DNA of 64,000 nt. Origin: DASSBR01 sp035701285. Its GTDB lineage: Bacteria; Pseudomonadota; Gammaproteobacteria; Natronospirales; DASSBR01. A program made the translations under genes and the position numbers. Of this stretch, positions 49,743-58,578 are shown in pieces (within the stretch, counting starts at the first letter, position 1; each line of letters opens with the position of its first letter). The DNA is taken from the NCBI GenBank assembly GCA_035701285.1, contig DASSNT010000032.1, positions 1 through 64,000 on the forward strand, given 5' to 3'. Below the pieces are notes generated by a model that was given only the letters and a program-made list of their open reading frames with translations, was not told where the DNA came from and ran no database searches.

Positions 49743-50588
49743 ATGGATACGACCAATCAAGTCGCGCCGCTGCGCGCGGCCGTCGCCGGATGGCGCGCGG
49801 CCGGCGAGCGCATCGCACTGGTGCCGACGATGGGCAACCTGCACGCGGGACACCTGGCGCTGGTCGAGCGCGCGCGTGAACTGGCGGATCGGATTGTCGT
49901 CAGTGTCTTCGTCAATCCGCTGCAATTCGGGCCGAACGAGGATCTGGCCGCTTATCCGCGCACGCTGGAGGAGGATCAGGCGAAGCTGGCTGCCTCCGGC
50001 GTCGATCTGGTGTTCGCGCCCGGTGTCGACGTAATGTATCCGGAAGGCGAAGCGCGCGCCACGATCAGCGTCGCAGGACTCAATGACATTCTCTGCGGCG
50101 CGAGCCGCCCTGGCCACTTCACCGGTGTCGCGACCGTGGTCGCCAAGCTGTTCAACATGGCGAATCCCGATCTCGCGGTGTTTGGCAACAAGGATTACCA
50201 GCAACTCGTCGTCATCCGGCGCATGGTGTCGGAACTGGCGTTCCCGATCGAAATTGCGAGTGTGCCGACCATGCGCGAAACCGACGGACTGGCGATGAGC
50301 TCGCGCAACCGCTATTTGAGTGCCGCGGAACGCGAACAGGCGCCGGAGCTTTATCGGGCGCTGGGAGCGCTGGAGGCGCAACTGCGCGCAGGCCAACGTG
50401 ATTTCGCAAAGCTTGAAGCAGCAGCCCTGCAACAACTGGAAAAAGCCGGATTCCGTCCCGACTACGTCGCCGTACGCGAGCCGGACACACTCGCTGCGCC
50501 GCAGCCGCAAAGCAGTAGCTTCATCGTTCTCGGCGCAGCGTGGCTCGGCCGCGCCCGGTTGATCGACAACGTTGCGGTTGGCGGGTGA
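49743..50588 (+). CDS. panC: Pantothenate synthetase
   Basis: Condenses pantoate with beta-alanine. The start is ATG 49743, directly after panB. A longer open frame within panB is an artefact. 281 residues. P-T-M-G-N-L-H-A-G-H near 32 (nucleotide-binding HIGH-type), F-V-N-P-L-Q-F-G-P-N-E-D, and V-F-G-N-K-D-Y-Q-Q-L near 145, then the S-S-R-N-R-Y-L segment. The C-terminus is convergent with maf, two bases apart. panD is not in the window. Confidence 0.96.
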   Translation: MDTTNQVAPLRAAVAGWRAAGERIALVPTMGNLHAGHLALVERARELADRIVVSVFVNPLQFGPNEDLAAYPRTLEEDQAKLAASGVDLVFAPGVDVMYPEGEARATISVAGLNDILCGASRPGHFTGVATVVAKLFNMANPDLAVFGNKDYQQLVVIRRMVSELAFPIEIASVPTMRETDGLAMSSRNRYLSAAEREQAPELYRALGALEAQLRAGQRDFAKLEAAALQQLEKAGFRPDYVAVREPDTLAAPQPQSSSFIVLGAAWLGRARLIDNVAVGG

Positions 50589-50590
50589 AC

Positions 50591-51175
50591 CTACGGCAAG
50601 TCGCAGTCGAAATGCCGCAACAGCCGCGCCAGCCCGATCAGCGGCAGGCCGATCAGCCCCGTCGGATCATTGGATTCGATTGAGTCAAACAGAGTGATGC
50701 CCAGCGCCTCCGCCTTGAAACTGCCGGCACAATCGTAGGGCTGCTCGCGGTCAAGGTAGCGTTCAATTTCACCGTCCTCGAGGGCGCGAAAATGAACGCG
50801 TGTCAGATCGAGTGCTTGTTGTTGCTGATTAGTGGCTGAATCGACTACCGTTACTGCCGTGTAGAATTCGACCGTGCGGCCGGAAGCCGCTTTGAGTTGC
50901 GCAAATGCGCGCTCGCGACTGCCGGGTTTGCCGACGGGCGAGCCGTTCACGCTCGCCACCTGGTCCGAGCCGATGACCAGAGCGGGCGATCCGAATTCGG
51001 CGGCAACCGCTTCGGCTTTCGATCGCGCCAGCCGCGCGGCGAGAGCGCGCGGTGGTTCATCCGGGTGTGGCGTCTCATCGACTTCCGGGCTCCGGGACTT
51101 GAACCGGAGACCCAGTCGGGCGAGTAACTCCCGCCGGTAGGGAGATGAGGAGGCGAGAACGATCTGCAGACTCAT
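50591..51175 (-). CDS. Maf/YceF-type nucleotide pyrophosphatase
   Basis: 194 residues. L-A-S-S-S-P-Y-R-R-E-L-L opens the protein, followed by S-P-x-V-D-E-T, G-S-D-Q-V near 69 and A-G-S-F-K-A-E-A-L-G near 149. The S-F-K-A-E segment places it with the YceF subgroup, which in E. coli hydrolyses 7-methyl-GTP. House-cleaning of modified nucleotides is the likely role. Divergent from yceD by 47 bases, the usual arrangement with yceD-rpmF-plsX. Confidence 0.9.
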   Translation of the reverse strand: MSLQIVLASSSPYRRELLARLGLRFKSRSPEVDETPHPDEPPRALAARLARSKAEAVAAEFGSPALVIGSDQVASVNGSPVGKPGSRERAFAQLKAASGRTVEFYTAVTVVDSATNQQQQALDLTRVHFRALEDGEIERYLDREQPYDCAGSFKAEALGITLFDSIESNDPTGLIGLPLIGLARLLRHFDCDLP

Positions 51176-51222
51176 AATTCTTCTTTGACAGTGTTGTCCG
51201 GCGCCCGTAAAATTGCTCGATT

Positions 51223-51750
51223 ATGTCCGAGTCGCTGCCGGAAAGGATTAACGCGGAGCGTCTGGCGCAGGAGCATACTCGCCTCGCGGGCGTAATCCCA
51301 CTGGAGAAAATGCCACGGCTGGCGCAGTGCCTGACGGCATCTGCCGGTGCGGCGGCGGTCGAGGCCGAATTTGCATCGGGACCGGGTGAGCGTACCATTG
51401 TCCGCGGCAAGGCGACGGCGAGGGTGCAACTGACCTGCCAGCGCTGCCTGGAAAGCATGGAATGGCCGCTTCAAGCCCGATTTACGCTGGCGCTGGTGGG
51501 CGACGAGGACGACGTGGCTTCGCTGCCGGAGGAATATGAGCCGCTGTTGTGGCCGGATGGAACCGGTTCGTTGCCGGCATTGATCGAGGACGAGCTGCTG
51601 CTGGCGCTGCCGGCGGTGGCGCGGCATTCCGATCCGGCGGATTGCGGGCCGGTCGAGAGTCTGATGCGGACGGATGCGGAACATGAGGTTTCGGACGACA
51701 ACCCGTTTGCGGTACTGAATCAATTGAAGAGCGGTCGGCGCGATCAGTAG
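51223..51750 (+). CDS. yceD: YceD-family protein (DUF177)
   Basis: 175 residues. The central C-Q-R-C-L-E near residue 80 is the characteristic paired-cysteine motif. It is followed by an acidic region (G-D-E-D-D-V-A) and a conserved D-E-L-L-L-A-L-P segment near 125. The family (DUF177/Large ribosomal RNA accumulation D-like) is linked to 23S rRNA accumulation in plants and is encoded upstream of rpmF in bacteria. Precise role here unknown. rpmF follows closely. Confidence 0.88.
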   Translation: MSESLPERINAERLAQEHTRLAGVIPLEKMPRLAQCLTASAGAAAVEAEFASGPGERTIVRGKATARVQLTCQRCLESMEWPLQARFTLALVGDEDDVASLPEEYEPLLWPDGTGSLPALIEDELLLALPAVARHSDPADCGPVESLMRTDAEHEVSDDNPFAVLNQLKSGRRDQ

Positions 51751-51773
51751 CGCCATCGCTAGTGGAGAACGAA

Positions 51774-51959
51774 ATGGCTGTTCAACAAAATCGCAAGACA
51801 CCGTCGAAGCGCGGCATGCGCCGTTCGCACGACGCGCTCAAGGGGCCGACGCTGTCGATCGAGCCCACTACCGGTGAAACCCATCGCCGCCATCACGTCA
51901 GTGCCGATGGCTACTATCGCGGCCGCAAGGTCGTGGAGACCCCGCAGGAAGAAGACTGA
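51774..51959 (+). CDS. rpmF: 50S ribosomal protein L32
   Basis: 61 residues beginning M-A-V-Q-Q-N-R-K-T-P-S-K-R-G-M-R-R-S-H-D, typical of L32. The zinc-binding cysteines of some L32 forms are absent, as in most gammaproteobacteria (H-R-R-H-H-V near 43). ATG 51774 has GGAGA nine bases upstream. An in-frame GTG at 51762 is rejected because it adds unconserved residues. A hairpin follows the stop by six bases. Confidence 0.96.
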   Translation: MAVQQNRKTPSKRGMRRSHDALKGPTLSIEPTTGETHRRHHVSADGYYRGRKVVETPQEED

Positions 51960-51965
51960 CGGACT

Positions 51966-52001
51966 GCCGCGCGTGAACCCGTAACGGTTTCGACGCGCGG
52001 C
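51966..52001 (+). terminator. Hairpin after rpmF without U-tract
   Basis: GCCGCGCGT (51966-51974) pairs perfectly with ACGCGCGGC (51993-52001), and the arms continue inward (GAACCCGT/ACGGTTTC) with one mismatch. There is no following T-run, so it may be an attenuator or an mRNA 3'-protecting structure between rpmF and plsX rather than a classical terminator. The rest of the 182-base gap 51960-52141 holds no recognised feature. Confidence 0.5.
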
Positions 52002-52141
52002 CGCCCATCTGTTCGCGCAGGTTTATTCCATTGAGCAAGTTTGTTGCCGCCCGGGAAGGCCTCTCCGGCTCCCCGGGAAACGGACCGTCACGCCCGAAGA
52101 TCCCAGGGCCTGCGGACCAACTCTCCGATAACGGTCTGAGC

Positions 52142-53170
52142 ATGAAAGGCCCGGTCGCTATCGCGGTTGATGTCATGAGCGGCGATCGCGGCCCGTCGGT
52201 CGTGATCGATGCGGCGCTCGAGTGTCTGCATGAGGCGCCGAATCTGGAGCTGATCCTGGTTGGCGATACCGAGGTTGTCGAGCCGCTGGTTGCCGGGCAT
52301 GGCCGCGCCGACGACAAGCGTCTGCGCCTGCAGCACGCCTCCGAGGTCGTCGGCATGGACGAGCCGCCGCAGCAGGCCTTGCGCGGCAAGAAAGATTCGT
52401 CGATGCGGGTGGCGATCAACCTGGTCAAGGAAGGCGTGGCGCAGGCGTGCATCAGTGCCGGCAACACCGGCGCGCTGATGGCCACGGCGCGCTTCGTGCT
52501 GAAAACGCTGCCGGGGATCGACCGGCCGGCGATCATTTCGCCGATCCCGGCGATGAACGGCCATACGCTGATGCTCGATCTCGGCGCGAATACCGACTGC
52601 ACGCCCGAGCACCTGTTTCAGTTCGGCGTGATGGGCTCGGCGCTCGCGACTGCCGCCTACAACATCGAGCAGCCGGCCATCGGTCTGCTGAATGTCGGCT
52701 CCGAGGAAATCAAGGGCAACGATCGCGTCAAGCAGGCGGCGCAGTTGCTGGGCGACAGCGGCCTCAATTACATCGGTTTCGTCGAAGGCAACGATATCTT
52801 TTCCGGCCGCGTCGATGTCGTCGTCAGCGACGGCTTTGTCGGCAATGTTGCGCTGAAGACCATCGAAGGCCTCGCGAAAATGATTGGCGGTTATATCCGT
52901 CAGGAATTCACCCGCACCTCGTTTACCAAGGTACTCGGCGGCATCTCGTCGCCAGTGTTGCGCGCGCTCAAGCGCCGCCTCGATCCGCGCCTGTATAATG
53001 GCGCGAGTTTGCTCGGCTTGAACGGCATCGTGATCAAGAGCCATGGCAGCGCGGACCAGGTGTCGTTTGCCAACGCTATCCGCATCGCGACGCTGGAAGC
53101 CGAAAAGCAGGTCCCGAAGCGCATTACGCGGCTGCTTGAGAGCCAGCTTGCGAAGGAACATCACGAATGA
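52142..53170 (+). CDS. plsX: Phosphate acyltransferase PlsX
   Basis: Converts acyl-ACP to acyl-phosphate for phospholipid synthesis. The start is ATG 52142 (M-K-G-P-V-A-I-A-V-D-V-M-S-G-D-R-G). An open frame from TTG 52031 adds an unconserved leader. 342 residues. G-N-T-G-A-L-M near 110, L-D-L-G-A-N near 143, L-L-N-V-G-S-E near 184 and S-D-G-F-V-G-N-V near 230 match the family. fabH follows with an ATGA overlap. Confidence 0.94.
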   Translation: MKGPVAIAVDVMSGDRGPSVVIDAALECLHEAPNLELILVGDTEVVEPLVAGHGRADDKRLRLQHASEVVGMDEPPQQALRGKKDSSMRVAINLVKEGVAQACISAGNTGALMATARFVLKTLPGIDRPAIISPIPAMNGHTLMLDLGANTDCTPEHLFQFGVMGSALATAAYNIEQPAIGLLNVGSEEIKGNDRVKQAAQLLGDSGLNYIGFVEGNDIFSGRVDVVVSDGFVGNVALKTIEGLAKMIGGYIRQEFTRTSFTKVLGGISSPVLRALKRRLDPRLYNGASLLGLNGIVIKSHGSADQVSFANAIRIATLEAEKQVPKRITRLLESQLAKEHHE

Positions 53171-54135
53171 TTTATTCCCGGATTCTCGGCACAGGGCATT
53201 ATCTGCCCGACAACGTCGTTACCAACCTTGATCTTGAAAAGAAGGTTGAAACCAGCGACGAGTGGATTCGCACGAGAACCGGTATTGAACGCCGCCACAT
53301 CGCGTCCGAGGGCGAGACGACTTGCGACCTGTCGGAGCAGGCCGCCCTCCGGGCGATGGAAGCCGCCGGCGTCACCCCCGACGAGATTGATCTGATCGTC
53401 GTCGGCACCACCACGCCCGACCAGGTATTCCCGAACATGGGTTGCCTGCTGCAACAGCGCTTCGGCATTCATAACTGCCCGGCGTTCAGCCTGGAAGCGG
53501 CGTGCAGCGGCTTTATTTACGCGCTGTCGGTGGCCGACAAGTTTGTTCGCGCCGGAGAGGCGAAGCGGGCGCTTGTCGTCGGCGCCGAAACTCTGTCGCG
53601 TATGGTGGACTGGAGCGACCGTTCAACCTGTGTGCTGTTCGGGGACGGTGCGGGGGCCGTGGTGCTCGGACCGTCGGAGGAGCCCGGCATCATGTCCACC
53701 CATCTGCACGCCGATGGCCATTACAAGGATCTGTTGTTTTTCCCGGGCGGCGTCTCGAAGGGGTTCGACGCGTGGAAAGCCGGCGAGGCCTTCGTGCAGA
53801 TGAAGGGCAACGAGGTGTTCCGCGTCGCCGTCAACACGCTGGGTCAGATCGTGAAGGAGACGCTGGCCGCGGCCGAGATGGAGCATGCGGAGATCGACTG
53901 GCTTGTGCCTCATCAGGCCAATCTGCGCATCATCGAAGCGACGGCCAAGAAACTCAAAATGCCGATGGAGCGCGTGGTTGTGACGGTGCAGGAGCATGCC
54001 AATACCTCTTCGGCATCGGTGCCGATGGCGTTCGACGTTGCGGTGCGCGACGGCCGCATTCAGCGCGGGCAGACCGTCGTGATGGAAGCCTTCGGCGGCG
54101 GCTTTACCTGGGGCTCGGTGCTGCTTCGGTACTAG
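53167..54135 (+). CDS. fabH: Beta-ketoacyl-ACP synthase III
   Basis: Initiates fatty-acid synthesis by condensing acetyl-CoA with malonyl-ACP. 322 residues with catalytic C113 (E-A-A-C-S-G-F), H249 (V-P-H-Q-A-N) and N279 (H-A-N-T-S). Dimer loops and G-D-G-A-G-A-V near 160 are present. It overlaps plsX. Unusually, fabD, fabG, acpP and fabF do not follow. The next genes form a polyene-type cassette with its own promoter, so FabH could also prime that pathway, which is inference. Confidence 0.95.
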   Translation: MIYSRILGTGHYLPDNVVTNLDLEKKVETSDEWIRTRTGIERRHIASEGETTCDLSEQAALRAMEAAGVTPDEIDLIVVGTTTPDQVFPNMGCLLQQRFGIHNCPAFSLEAACSGFIYALSVADKFVRAGEAKRALVVGAETLSRMVDWSDRSTCVLFGDGAGAVVLGPSEEPGIMSTHLHADGHYKDLLFFPGGVSKGFDAWKAGEAFVQMKGNEVFRVAVNTLGQIVKETLAAAEMEHAEIDWLVPHQANLRIIEATAKKLKMPMERVVVTVQEHANTSSASVPMAFDVAVRDGRIQRGQTVVMEAFGGGFTWGSVLLRY

Positions 54136-54149
54136 AAATTCCCGGACGA

Positions 54150-54184
54150 GCGGCCATTTGCTTTGTTGTGGCCGCGTATATAAT
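54150..54184 (+). promoter_or_regulatory. Predicted promoter with operator-like palindrome before the polyene cassette
   Basis: TATAAT at 54179-54184 is a perfect -10, with TTTGCT at 54157-54162 as a possible -35 (16-base spacer). GCGGCCA (54150-54156) and TGGCCGC (54169-54175) form a perfect 7-bp inverted repeat covering the -35 and spacer, as repressor sites often do. It separates the cassette from fabH transcription. Confidence 0.55.
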
Positions 54185-54202
54185 CGACGCTGACCAAAGC
54201 GC

Positions 54203-54481
54203 ATGGGGAACCCAATGGAATCGGAAACGGTTGAAGGGGAGGTTGCGGCGATGCTCGTCGAGGCCGTGAATCTGGATATCGCTCCGGCAGACATCGATCC
54301 GCAACAACCGCTCTTCGGCGGCCAGGGTATCGGGCTGGACTCGATCGATGCGCTCGAGTTGTCGCTGGCGATATCGGTCAAGTACGGCTTCCAGATGCGC
54401 GCCGACGACGCGCAACGGCATCAGGCCTTCGCCAACCTCCAATCCCTCAGCCGATACATTCATACGCATCGACAGAAATAG
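54203..54481 (+). CDS. Acyl carrier protein (polyene-type)
   Basis: 92 residues. Phosphopantetheine site at S47 in G-L-D-S-I-D-A-L-E-L, with upstream L-F-G-G-Q-G-I. The spacing and the D-S-I-D-A-L-E-L form are typical of carrier proteins in aryl polyene or xanthomonadin-type clusters rather than the housekeeping AcpP (which reads D-S-L-D-T-V-E-L). The start could be ATG 54203 or 54215. The ligase gene starts two bases after its stop. Confidence 0.85.
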   Translation: MGNPMESETVEGEVAAMLVEAVNLDIAPADIDPQQPLFGGQGIGLDSIDALELSLAISVKYGFQMRADDAQRHQAFANLQSLSRYIHTHRQK

Positions 54482-54483
54482 TC

Positions 54484-55830
54484 GTGGCCTTTTCTTTTCT
54501 GAATGGCTATGCCAACGATGCGCCCGTCGCCTGGCACGATGGGCGCGCTGTCGGGCGGCACGAGTTTGCGGCCGACGTGGCGGCGCTTCGAGCGCGTTTG
54601 CCGGTTGCCCGGTACCTGATCAACCTTTGCGACAACCGCTATGCCTTTCTGACGGCGTTCGCCGCGGCGCTGGCAGACCGGCGCATTACGCTGCTGCCGC
54701 CGGATGCCGGCGATGCAGGCCTGCTGGGTCTTTGCCGGCAGTACGAAGCCGCCGCCGTTGTTTCCGATCGGTCGCTGCCGTCGCTGCCGGTCCCGGTTTG
54801 TCAGTGGCGCCGCGCTGGCGGCGACAGTGGGAAAGCGAATGCCGTCCCGGCATCGTTTTCATCCGACCAGACGGCCGTGGTCGTACATACCTCCGGGAGT
54901 ACCGGCGCGCCGCAGCCGCACATCAAGACATGGGGCGCGCTGGTGCGGCGCGCGCGTGCTGTGGGAGCGCGATTGGCACTCAAAGAGAGCCGCATCGCCG
55001 CAGTTGTAGCCACCGTGCCTTCCCAGCACATGTACGGCATCGAAAACGCGATCATGCTGCCGCTGCAGCATGGACTCGCGGTGCATGGCGAGCGGCCGCT
55101 GTTTCCGGCCGATGTGGCTGCCGCCCTCGACAAGCCGTCCCTGCTGGTGACCACGCCAATTCACCTGCGGGCTTTTACTGCGGCCGGGGTCGGTTGCACA
55201 GGCGTACGATTGATTTTGTCGTCGACGGCACCGCTCGCGATCGAGCAGGCGCGACGGGCGGAAGATTCCCTGGGCGCGCCCGTTGTCGAAATATATGGCA
55301 GCACTGAAACCGGTGTCGTCGCCACCCGGCGCACCAGCAGCGCCGATGAATGGCGCCTGCTCGAGTCTTTGCGGCTGCGGACGGAGTGCGGCGCGGTGCT
55401 CCTCGACGACGGTGGAGCCGATGTTGTCGTGGAGCTGCACGACTGCATCGAACTGCTCGGTGACGGCCGGTTCCGGCTGGGGCCGCGCGCGCAGGACATC
55501 GTCAAAGTGGCCGGCAAACGCGCTTCGCTCGCGGCGCTCACCGAGTCGTTGTGCGCCATCGCGGGGGTCGAGGACGCGGCATTCCTTGCGCCACACGAGC
55601 ATGACGAGGCCGCATCGCGGCTGATTGCGTTCGTTGTTGCCCCACGCTGCAGTGAAGCGGAAATTGCCGCAAAGCTGCGGGCGCGTATCGACCCGATATT
55701 CCTGCCGCGACCGCTGGTCAAGGTCGAGGCACTGCCGCGCAATGCCACCGGAAAGCTTCCGCGCGAAGCGCTCCAGGAGCTGTGGGAAACGATTGCGTCA
55801 GGATGGACGCGTAGCTCAGATGCCGTCTGA
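54484..55830 (+). CDS. Acyl-CoA/ACP ligase (AMP-binding) of polyene type
   Basis: 448 residues, short for the ANL superfamily. Nucleotide loop T136-S-G-S-T-G141 (H-T-S-G-S-T-G-A-P-Q-P-H), P-S-Q-H-M-Y-G near 180, Y271-G-S-T-E-T-G277, and a C-terminal Lys424 in N-A-T-G-K-L-P that fits the adenylation lysine. The closest known type is the AMP-ligase of aryl polyene clusters, which activates a starter acid for the carrier protein. It starts with GTG directly after the ACP gene. Confidence 0.85.
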   Translation: MAFSFLNGYANDAPVAWHDGRAVGRHEFAADVAALRARLPVARYLINLCDNRYAFLTAFAAALADRRITLLPPDAGDAGLLGLCRQYEAAAVVSDRSLPSLPVPVCQWRRAGGDSGKANAVPASFSSDQTAVVVHTSGSTGAPQPHIKTWGALVRRARAVGARLALKESRIAAVVATVPSQHMYGIENAIMLPLQHGLAVHGERPLFPADVAAALDKPSLLVTTPIHLRAFTAAGVGCTGVRLILSSTAPLAIEQARRAEDSLGAPVVEIYGSTETGVVATRRTSSADEWRLLESLRLRTECGAVLLDDGGADVVVELHDCIELLGDGRFRLGPRAQDIVKVAGKRASLAALTESLCAIAGVEDAAFLAPHEHDEAASRLIAFVVAPRCSEAEIAAKLRARIDPIFLPRPLVKVEALPRNATGKLPREALQELWETIASGWTRSSDAV

Positions 55831-55854
55831 CAAGCGCCGTCTTCCAGGTGGCAG

Positions 55855-57030
55855 ATGACGCCGATATCCGTCAGCGCATACACCGCTACCAACGCCGCCG
55901 GAACCGGCCGCGCGGCGCTGCTGAATGCCCTGGTTGAGCGACGCTCCGGGCTGGCGCCGCTGCGGGAATACTCGGATCTGGAAGCATTCGTCGGCGAAAT
56001 GGCCGGTCTTGATGCCATGCCGGTCGCGGCGGAGTTCGCGGAATACGACTGCCGCAATCACCGCCTCGCGCAACTGGCGCTGGATCAGGACGGGTTTCGC
56101 GCGGCCGTGGCTCGCGCCGCCGCGCGCCACGGGGGCGGGCGCGTCGCGGTCGTCATGGCAACCAGCACGTCGGGTATCCGCGAGACCGAGGACGCCTACG
56201 ACTATATGGCGGCGCAGGGGCGGCTGCCGGACGACTTTTGTTTCGACACCACGCACAGCATTCATTCGCTGGGGGAATTCGTGCGCCTGGCGTTACGCCT
56301 GGCCGGGCCGGCTTTCACGATCTCGACCGCCTGTTCGTCAAGCGCGAAAGTCTTCGCCAGCGCCGCGCGTCTGATCGCCGCCGGTGTCGTTGATGCAGCG
56401 GTGGTCGGCGGCGTCGACACGCTGTGCCGTAATACCTTGTACGGCTTCAATTCACTGCAACTGGTGTCGCGCGAGCCGTGCCGGCCGTGCGATCGTGATC
56501 GCGACGGCATCAGCATCGGCGAGGGAGCAGGCTTCGCCTTGCTGGAACGCGGGGATGCCGACGGCTTGCGGCTCATCGGCTATGGCGAAAGCAGCGACGC
56601 CTGGCATATGTCCGCGCCGCATCCAAATGGACGCGGCGCACAGGCGGCGATGCGCTCCGCTTTGCGGTGCGCCGGCGTCGATGCTGCCGCAATCGATTAC
56701 ATCAATCTGCACGGCACCGCCAGCATTATCAACGACCGTATCGAAGACAAGGCGGTGGCGGCGGTGTTTGGCGGCACCAGGCCGTGCAGCTCGACCAAAG
56801 GCTGGACCGGACATACCCTCGGCGCCGCCGGCGCGACCGAGGCGGTCATCGCTTGCCTGTGCCTGGAGAACGGACTGGCGCCGGGCTGCCTGAACTCGGC
56901 CAGCGTGGATCCGACGTTCGCCAGCCGGGTGCTGCTGGACAACGACAGTCGGACATTGCGCCGGGTGTTGAGTAACTCGTTGGGGTTTGCGGGCAACAAT
57001 TGCAGCCTGATTTTCGAGCGCTGCGGATGA
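55855..57030 (+). CDS. Beta-ketoacyl-ACP synthase (KS, FabF-like)
   Basis: 391 residues with complete condensing-enzyme residues: C160 (T-A-C-S-S-S), H286 (L-H-G-T-A-S), K315 and H320 (K-G-W-T-G-H-T-L-G-A-A-G). Shorter than housekeeping FabF and with a Cys-rich exposed loop (C-R-P-C-D-R-D-R-D). It pairs with the next gene, which encodes a partner without the active-site Cys. Together they resemble the KS/chain-length-factor heterodimer that builds polyenes. ATGA overlap with the next gene. Confidence 0.88.
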   Translation: MTPISVSAYTATNAAGTGRAALLNALVERRSGLAPLREYSDLEAFVGEMAGLDAMPVAAEFAEYDCRNHRLAQLALDQDGFRAAVARAAARHGGGRVAVVMATSTSGIRETEDAYDYMAAQGRLPDDFCFDTTHSIHSLGEFVRLALRLAGPAFTISTACSSSAKVFASAARLIAAGVVDAAVVGGVDTLCRNTLYGFNSLQLVSREPCRPCDRDRDGISIGEGAGFALLERGDADGLRLIGYGESSDAWHMSAPHPNGRGAQAAMRSALRCAGVDAAAIDYINLHGTASIINDRIEDKAVAAVFGGTRPCSSTKGWTGHTLGAAGATEAVIACLCLENGLAPGCLNSASVDPTFASRVLLDNDSRTLRRVLSNSLGFAGNNCSLIFERCG

Positions 57031-57815
57031 AAGTATGGCTTGAGGGCATCGGCATCTGGGGGCCCGGCATGACCGGCTGGGCCGGTTGCCGGGCACGGCT
57101 GACCTGCGGGTCCGGCAAGCTTGACGATTTCCGGGAACCACCGGCTGCCGTATTGCCGGCGCAGGAACGGCGGCGCAGCACTGCCAGCGTCCGTCTGGCA
57201 GCGGAAGTTGCCGCGCAGGTCTGCGCAGCCGCCGGGCGCGACGCGGCAGATTATGCGACCGTGTCGGCATCGAGCGTCGGCGACCTCGCCACGGTAGACG
57301 CCATTTGCAGGGCGCTGGTGGCTGATGCGCGGCTGCTGTCGCCCACCCGGTTTCACAATTCGGTGCACAACGCCCCCGGCGGCTATTGGAGCATCGTGAG
57401 CGGTTGCGAGCAGCCGGCCAATGCATTGGCCGCCGGTCCTGCGTCGTTCGCTGCCGGTCTTCTCGAAGCGGCGGTTCAATGCGCCTTGGAGGCGCGCCCG
57501 GTGATGTTGCTGGTTTACGATCTGCCGGGGCCTTCGCCGCTGGCCGAGGCGGCCGGCATCGGCGCCGGCTTTGCAGCGGCATTAGGGTTGAGTCCCGCGC
57601 CCGCTGCCGGCGCGCCGGCATTGGAAATCCGCTATGATGAAAATCAGACGCCGGAGACGGTCATGGAGGACCCGGCGCTTGAAGCGCTGCGTCGCGGCGC
57701 GCCCGGCGCCCGATGCCTGCCGTTGCTGTCGGCAGTCGCAGGCGGCGCAGGCGGCGCCGTGAAGCTGGGCATGGGAGCCGGAAGCCTGGCCATCACAGTC
57801 AGTCCGGCACAATGA
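57027..57815 (+). CDS. Ketosynthase-like chain length factor
   Basis: 262 residues. The N-terminal half aligns by eye with a ketosynthase lacking the catalytic Cys: S-V-H-N-A-P-G-G-Y-W-S-I-V-S-G near 120, where KS enzymes carry the active site. This is the pattern of the beta-ketoacyl synthase chain-length-factor family of aryl polyene clusters. The C-terminus is shorter than a full KS and ends with G-A-V-K-L-G-M-G-A-G-S-L-A. It would form a heterodimer with the preceding KS. Confidence 0.82.
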   Translation: MKVWLEGIGIWGPGMTGWAGCRARLTCGSGKLDDFREPPAAVLPAQERRRSTASVRLAAEVAAQVCAAAGRDAADYATVSASSVGDLATVDAICRALVADARLLSPTRFHNSVHNAPGGYWSIVSGCEQPANALAAGPASFAAGLLEAAVQCALEARPVMLLVYDLPGPSPLAEAAGIGAGFAAALGLSPAPAAGAPALEIRYDENQTPETVMEDPALEALRRGAPGARCLPLLSAVAGGAGGAVKLGMGAGSLAITVSPAQ

Positions 57816-57840
57816 AATCATAACGACGCAAGGAAGCAAA

Positions 57841-58578
57841 ATGCCGGTAGCCGACGCCGTTGTAGTGGTGATTCCCGCTTATGAGGAAGAGGAAACAATA
57901 ACGTCTGTCGTCGCCGGGGCGCGACAGCAGATTTTGACGGTCATCGTCGTGGACGACGGCTCCACCGACGCAACCGGCGCTCGCGCTGCTGCGGCGGGTG
58001 CAACCGTGCTGACGCACCCGAAGAATCAGGGCAAGGCGGCGGCCTTGCGCAGCGGATTCGACTGGGCGCTCCGTCTGGGGGCGCGCGCGGTGATCACGCT
58101 GGACGGCGACGGACAGCACGATCCGGCGGACATCCCGCGGCTCGTTGATGCCGCGGATCGGCGTCCTGGCGCGCTGATCATCGGCGCCCGCAGTTCGCGC
58201 CGGGAAGGCGCCCCGCGGGCACGGTACTGGGCCAATGGTGTCGCGGATTTCTGGATTTCCCGCGCCGCCGGCTGCCGCATCAGCGACAGCCAGTCCGGAT
58301 TCAGGCTATATCCGGAAGCGCTGCTGAGAAGCTGCCGACTCGCGGTAACCAGGGAGAAGAGCTTCGTGTTTGAAAGCGAAATTTTGATTGACGCGGCGCT
58401 CTCCGGCTATCCGGTGGTGGCGGTCCCGGTAGCGAGTCGCTACCCCGTGAACGCGCGCAAGAGTCATTTCCGTCCGGTAGTCGACATCAGCCGGATCGTC
58501 CGCATGGTCGCCTGGAAGATCGTCTCCGGACGCCACCTGCCCGAACGCGCCTCGGCGCCGAGGTCCGAAACCCGATGA
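57841..58578 (+). CDS. Family 2 glycosyltransferase
   Basis: 245 residues. I-P-A-Y-E-E-E-E-T-I, D-D-G-S-T-D near 38, and D-G-D-G-Q-H-D near 84 are GT-A nucleotide-sugar motifs. The Q-S-G-F-R-L-Y segment near 156 is common in dolichyl-phosphate-sugar synthase-like enzymes. No C-terminal membrane helices are evident. Glycosyltransferases of this type occur in polyene pigment clusters, so it may decorate the polyene or its lipid anchor. AAGGAAG lies before the ATG. Confidence 0.83.
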   Translation: MPVADAVVVVIPAYEEEETITSVVAGARQQILTVIVVDDGSTDATGARAAAAGATVLTHPKNQGKAAALRSGFDWALRLGARAVITLDGDGQHDPADIPRLVDAADRRPGALIIGARSSRREGAPRARYWANGVADFWISRAAGCRISDSQSGFRLYPEALLRSCRLAVTREKSFVFESEILIDAALSGYPVVAVPVASRYPVNARKSHFRPVVDISRIVRMVAWKIVSGRHLPERASAPRSETR

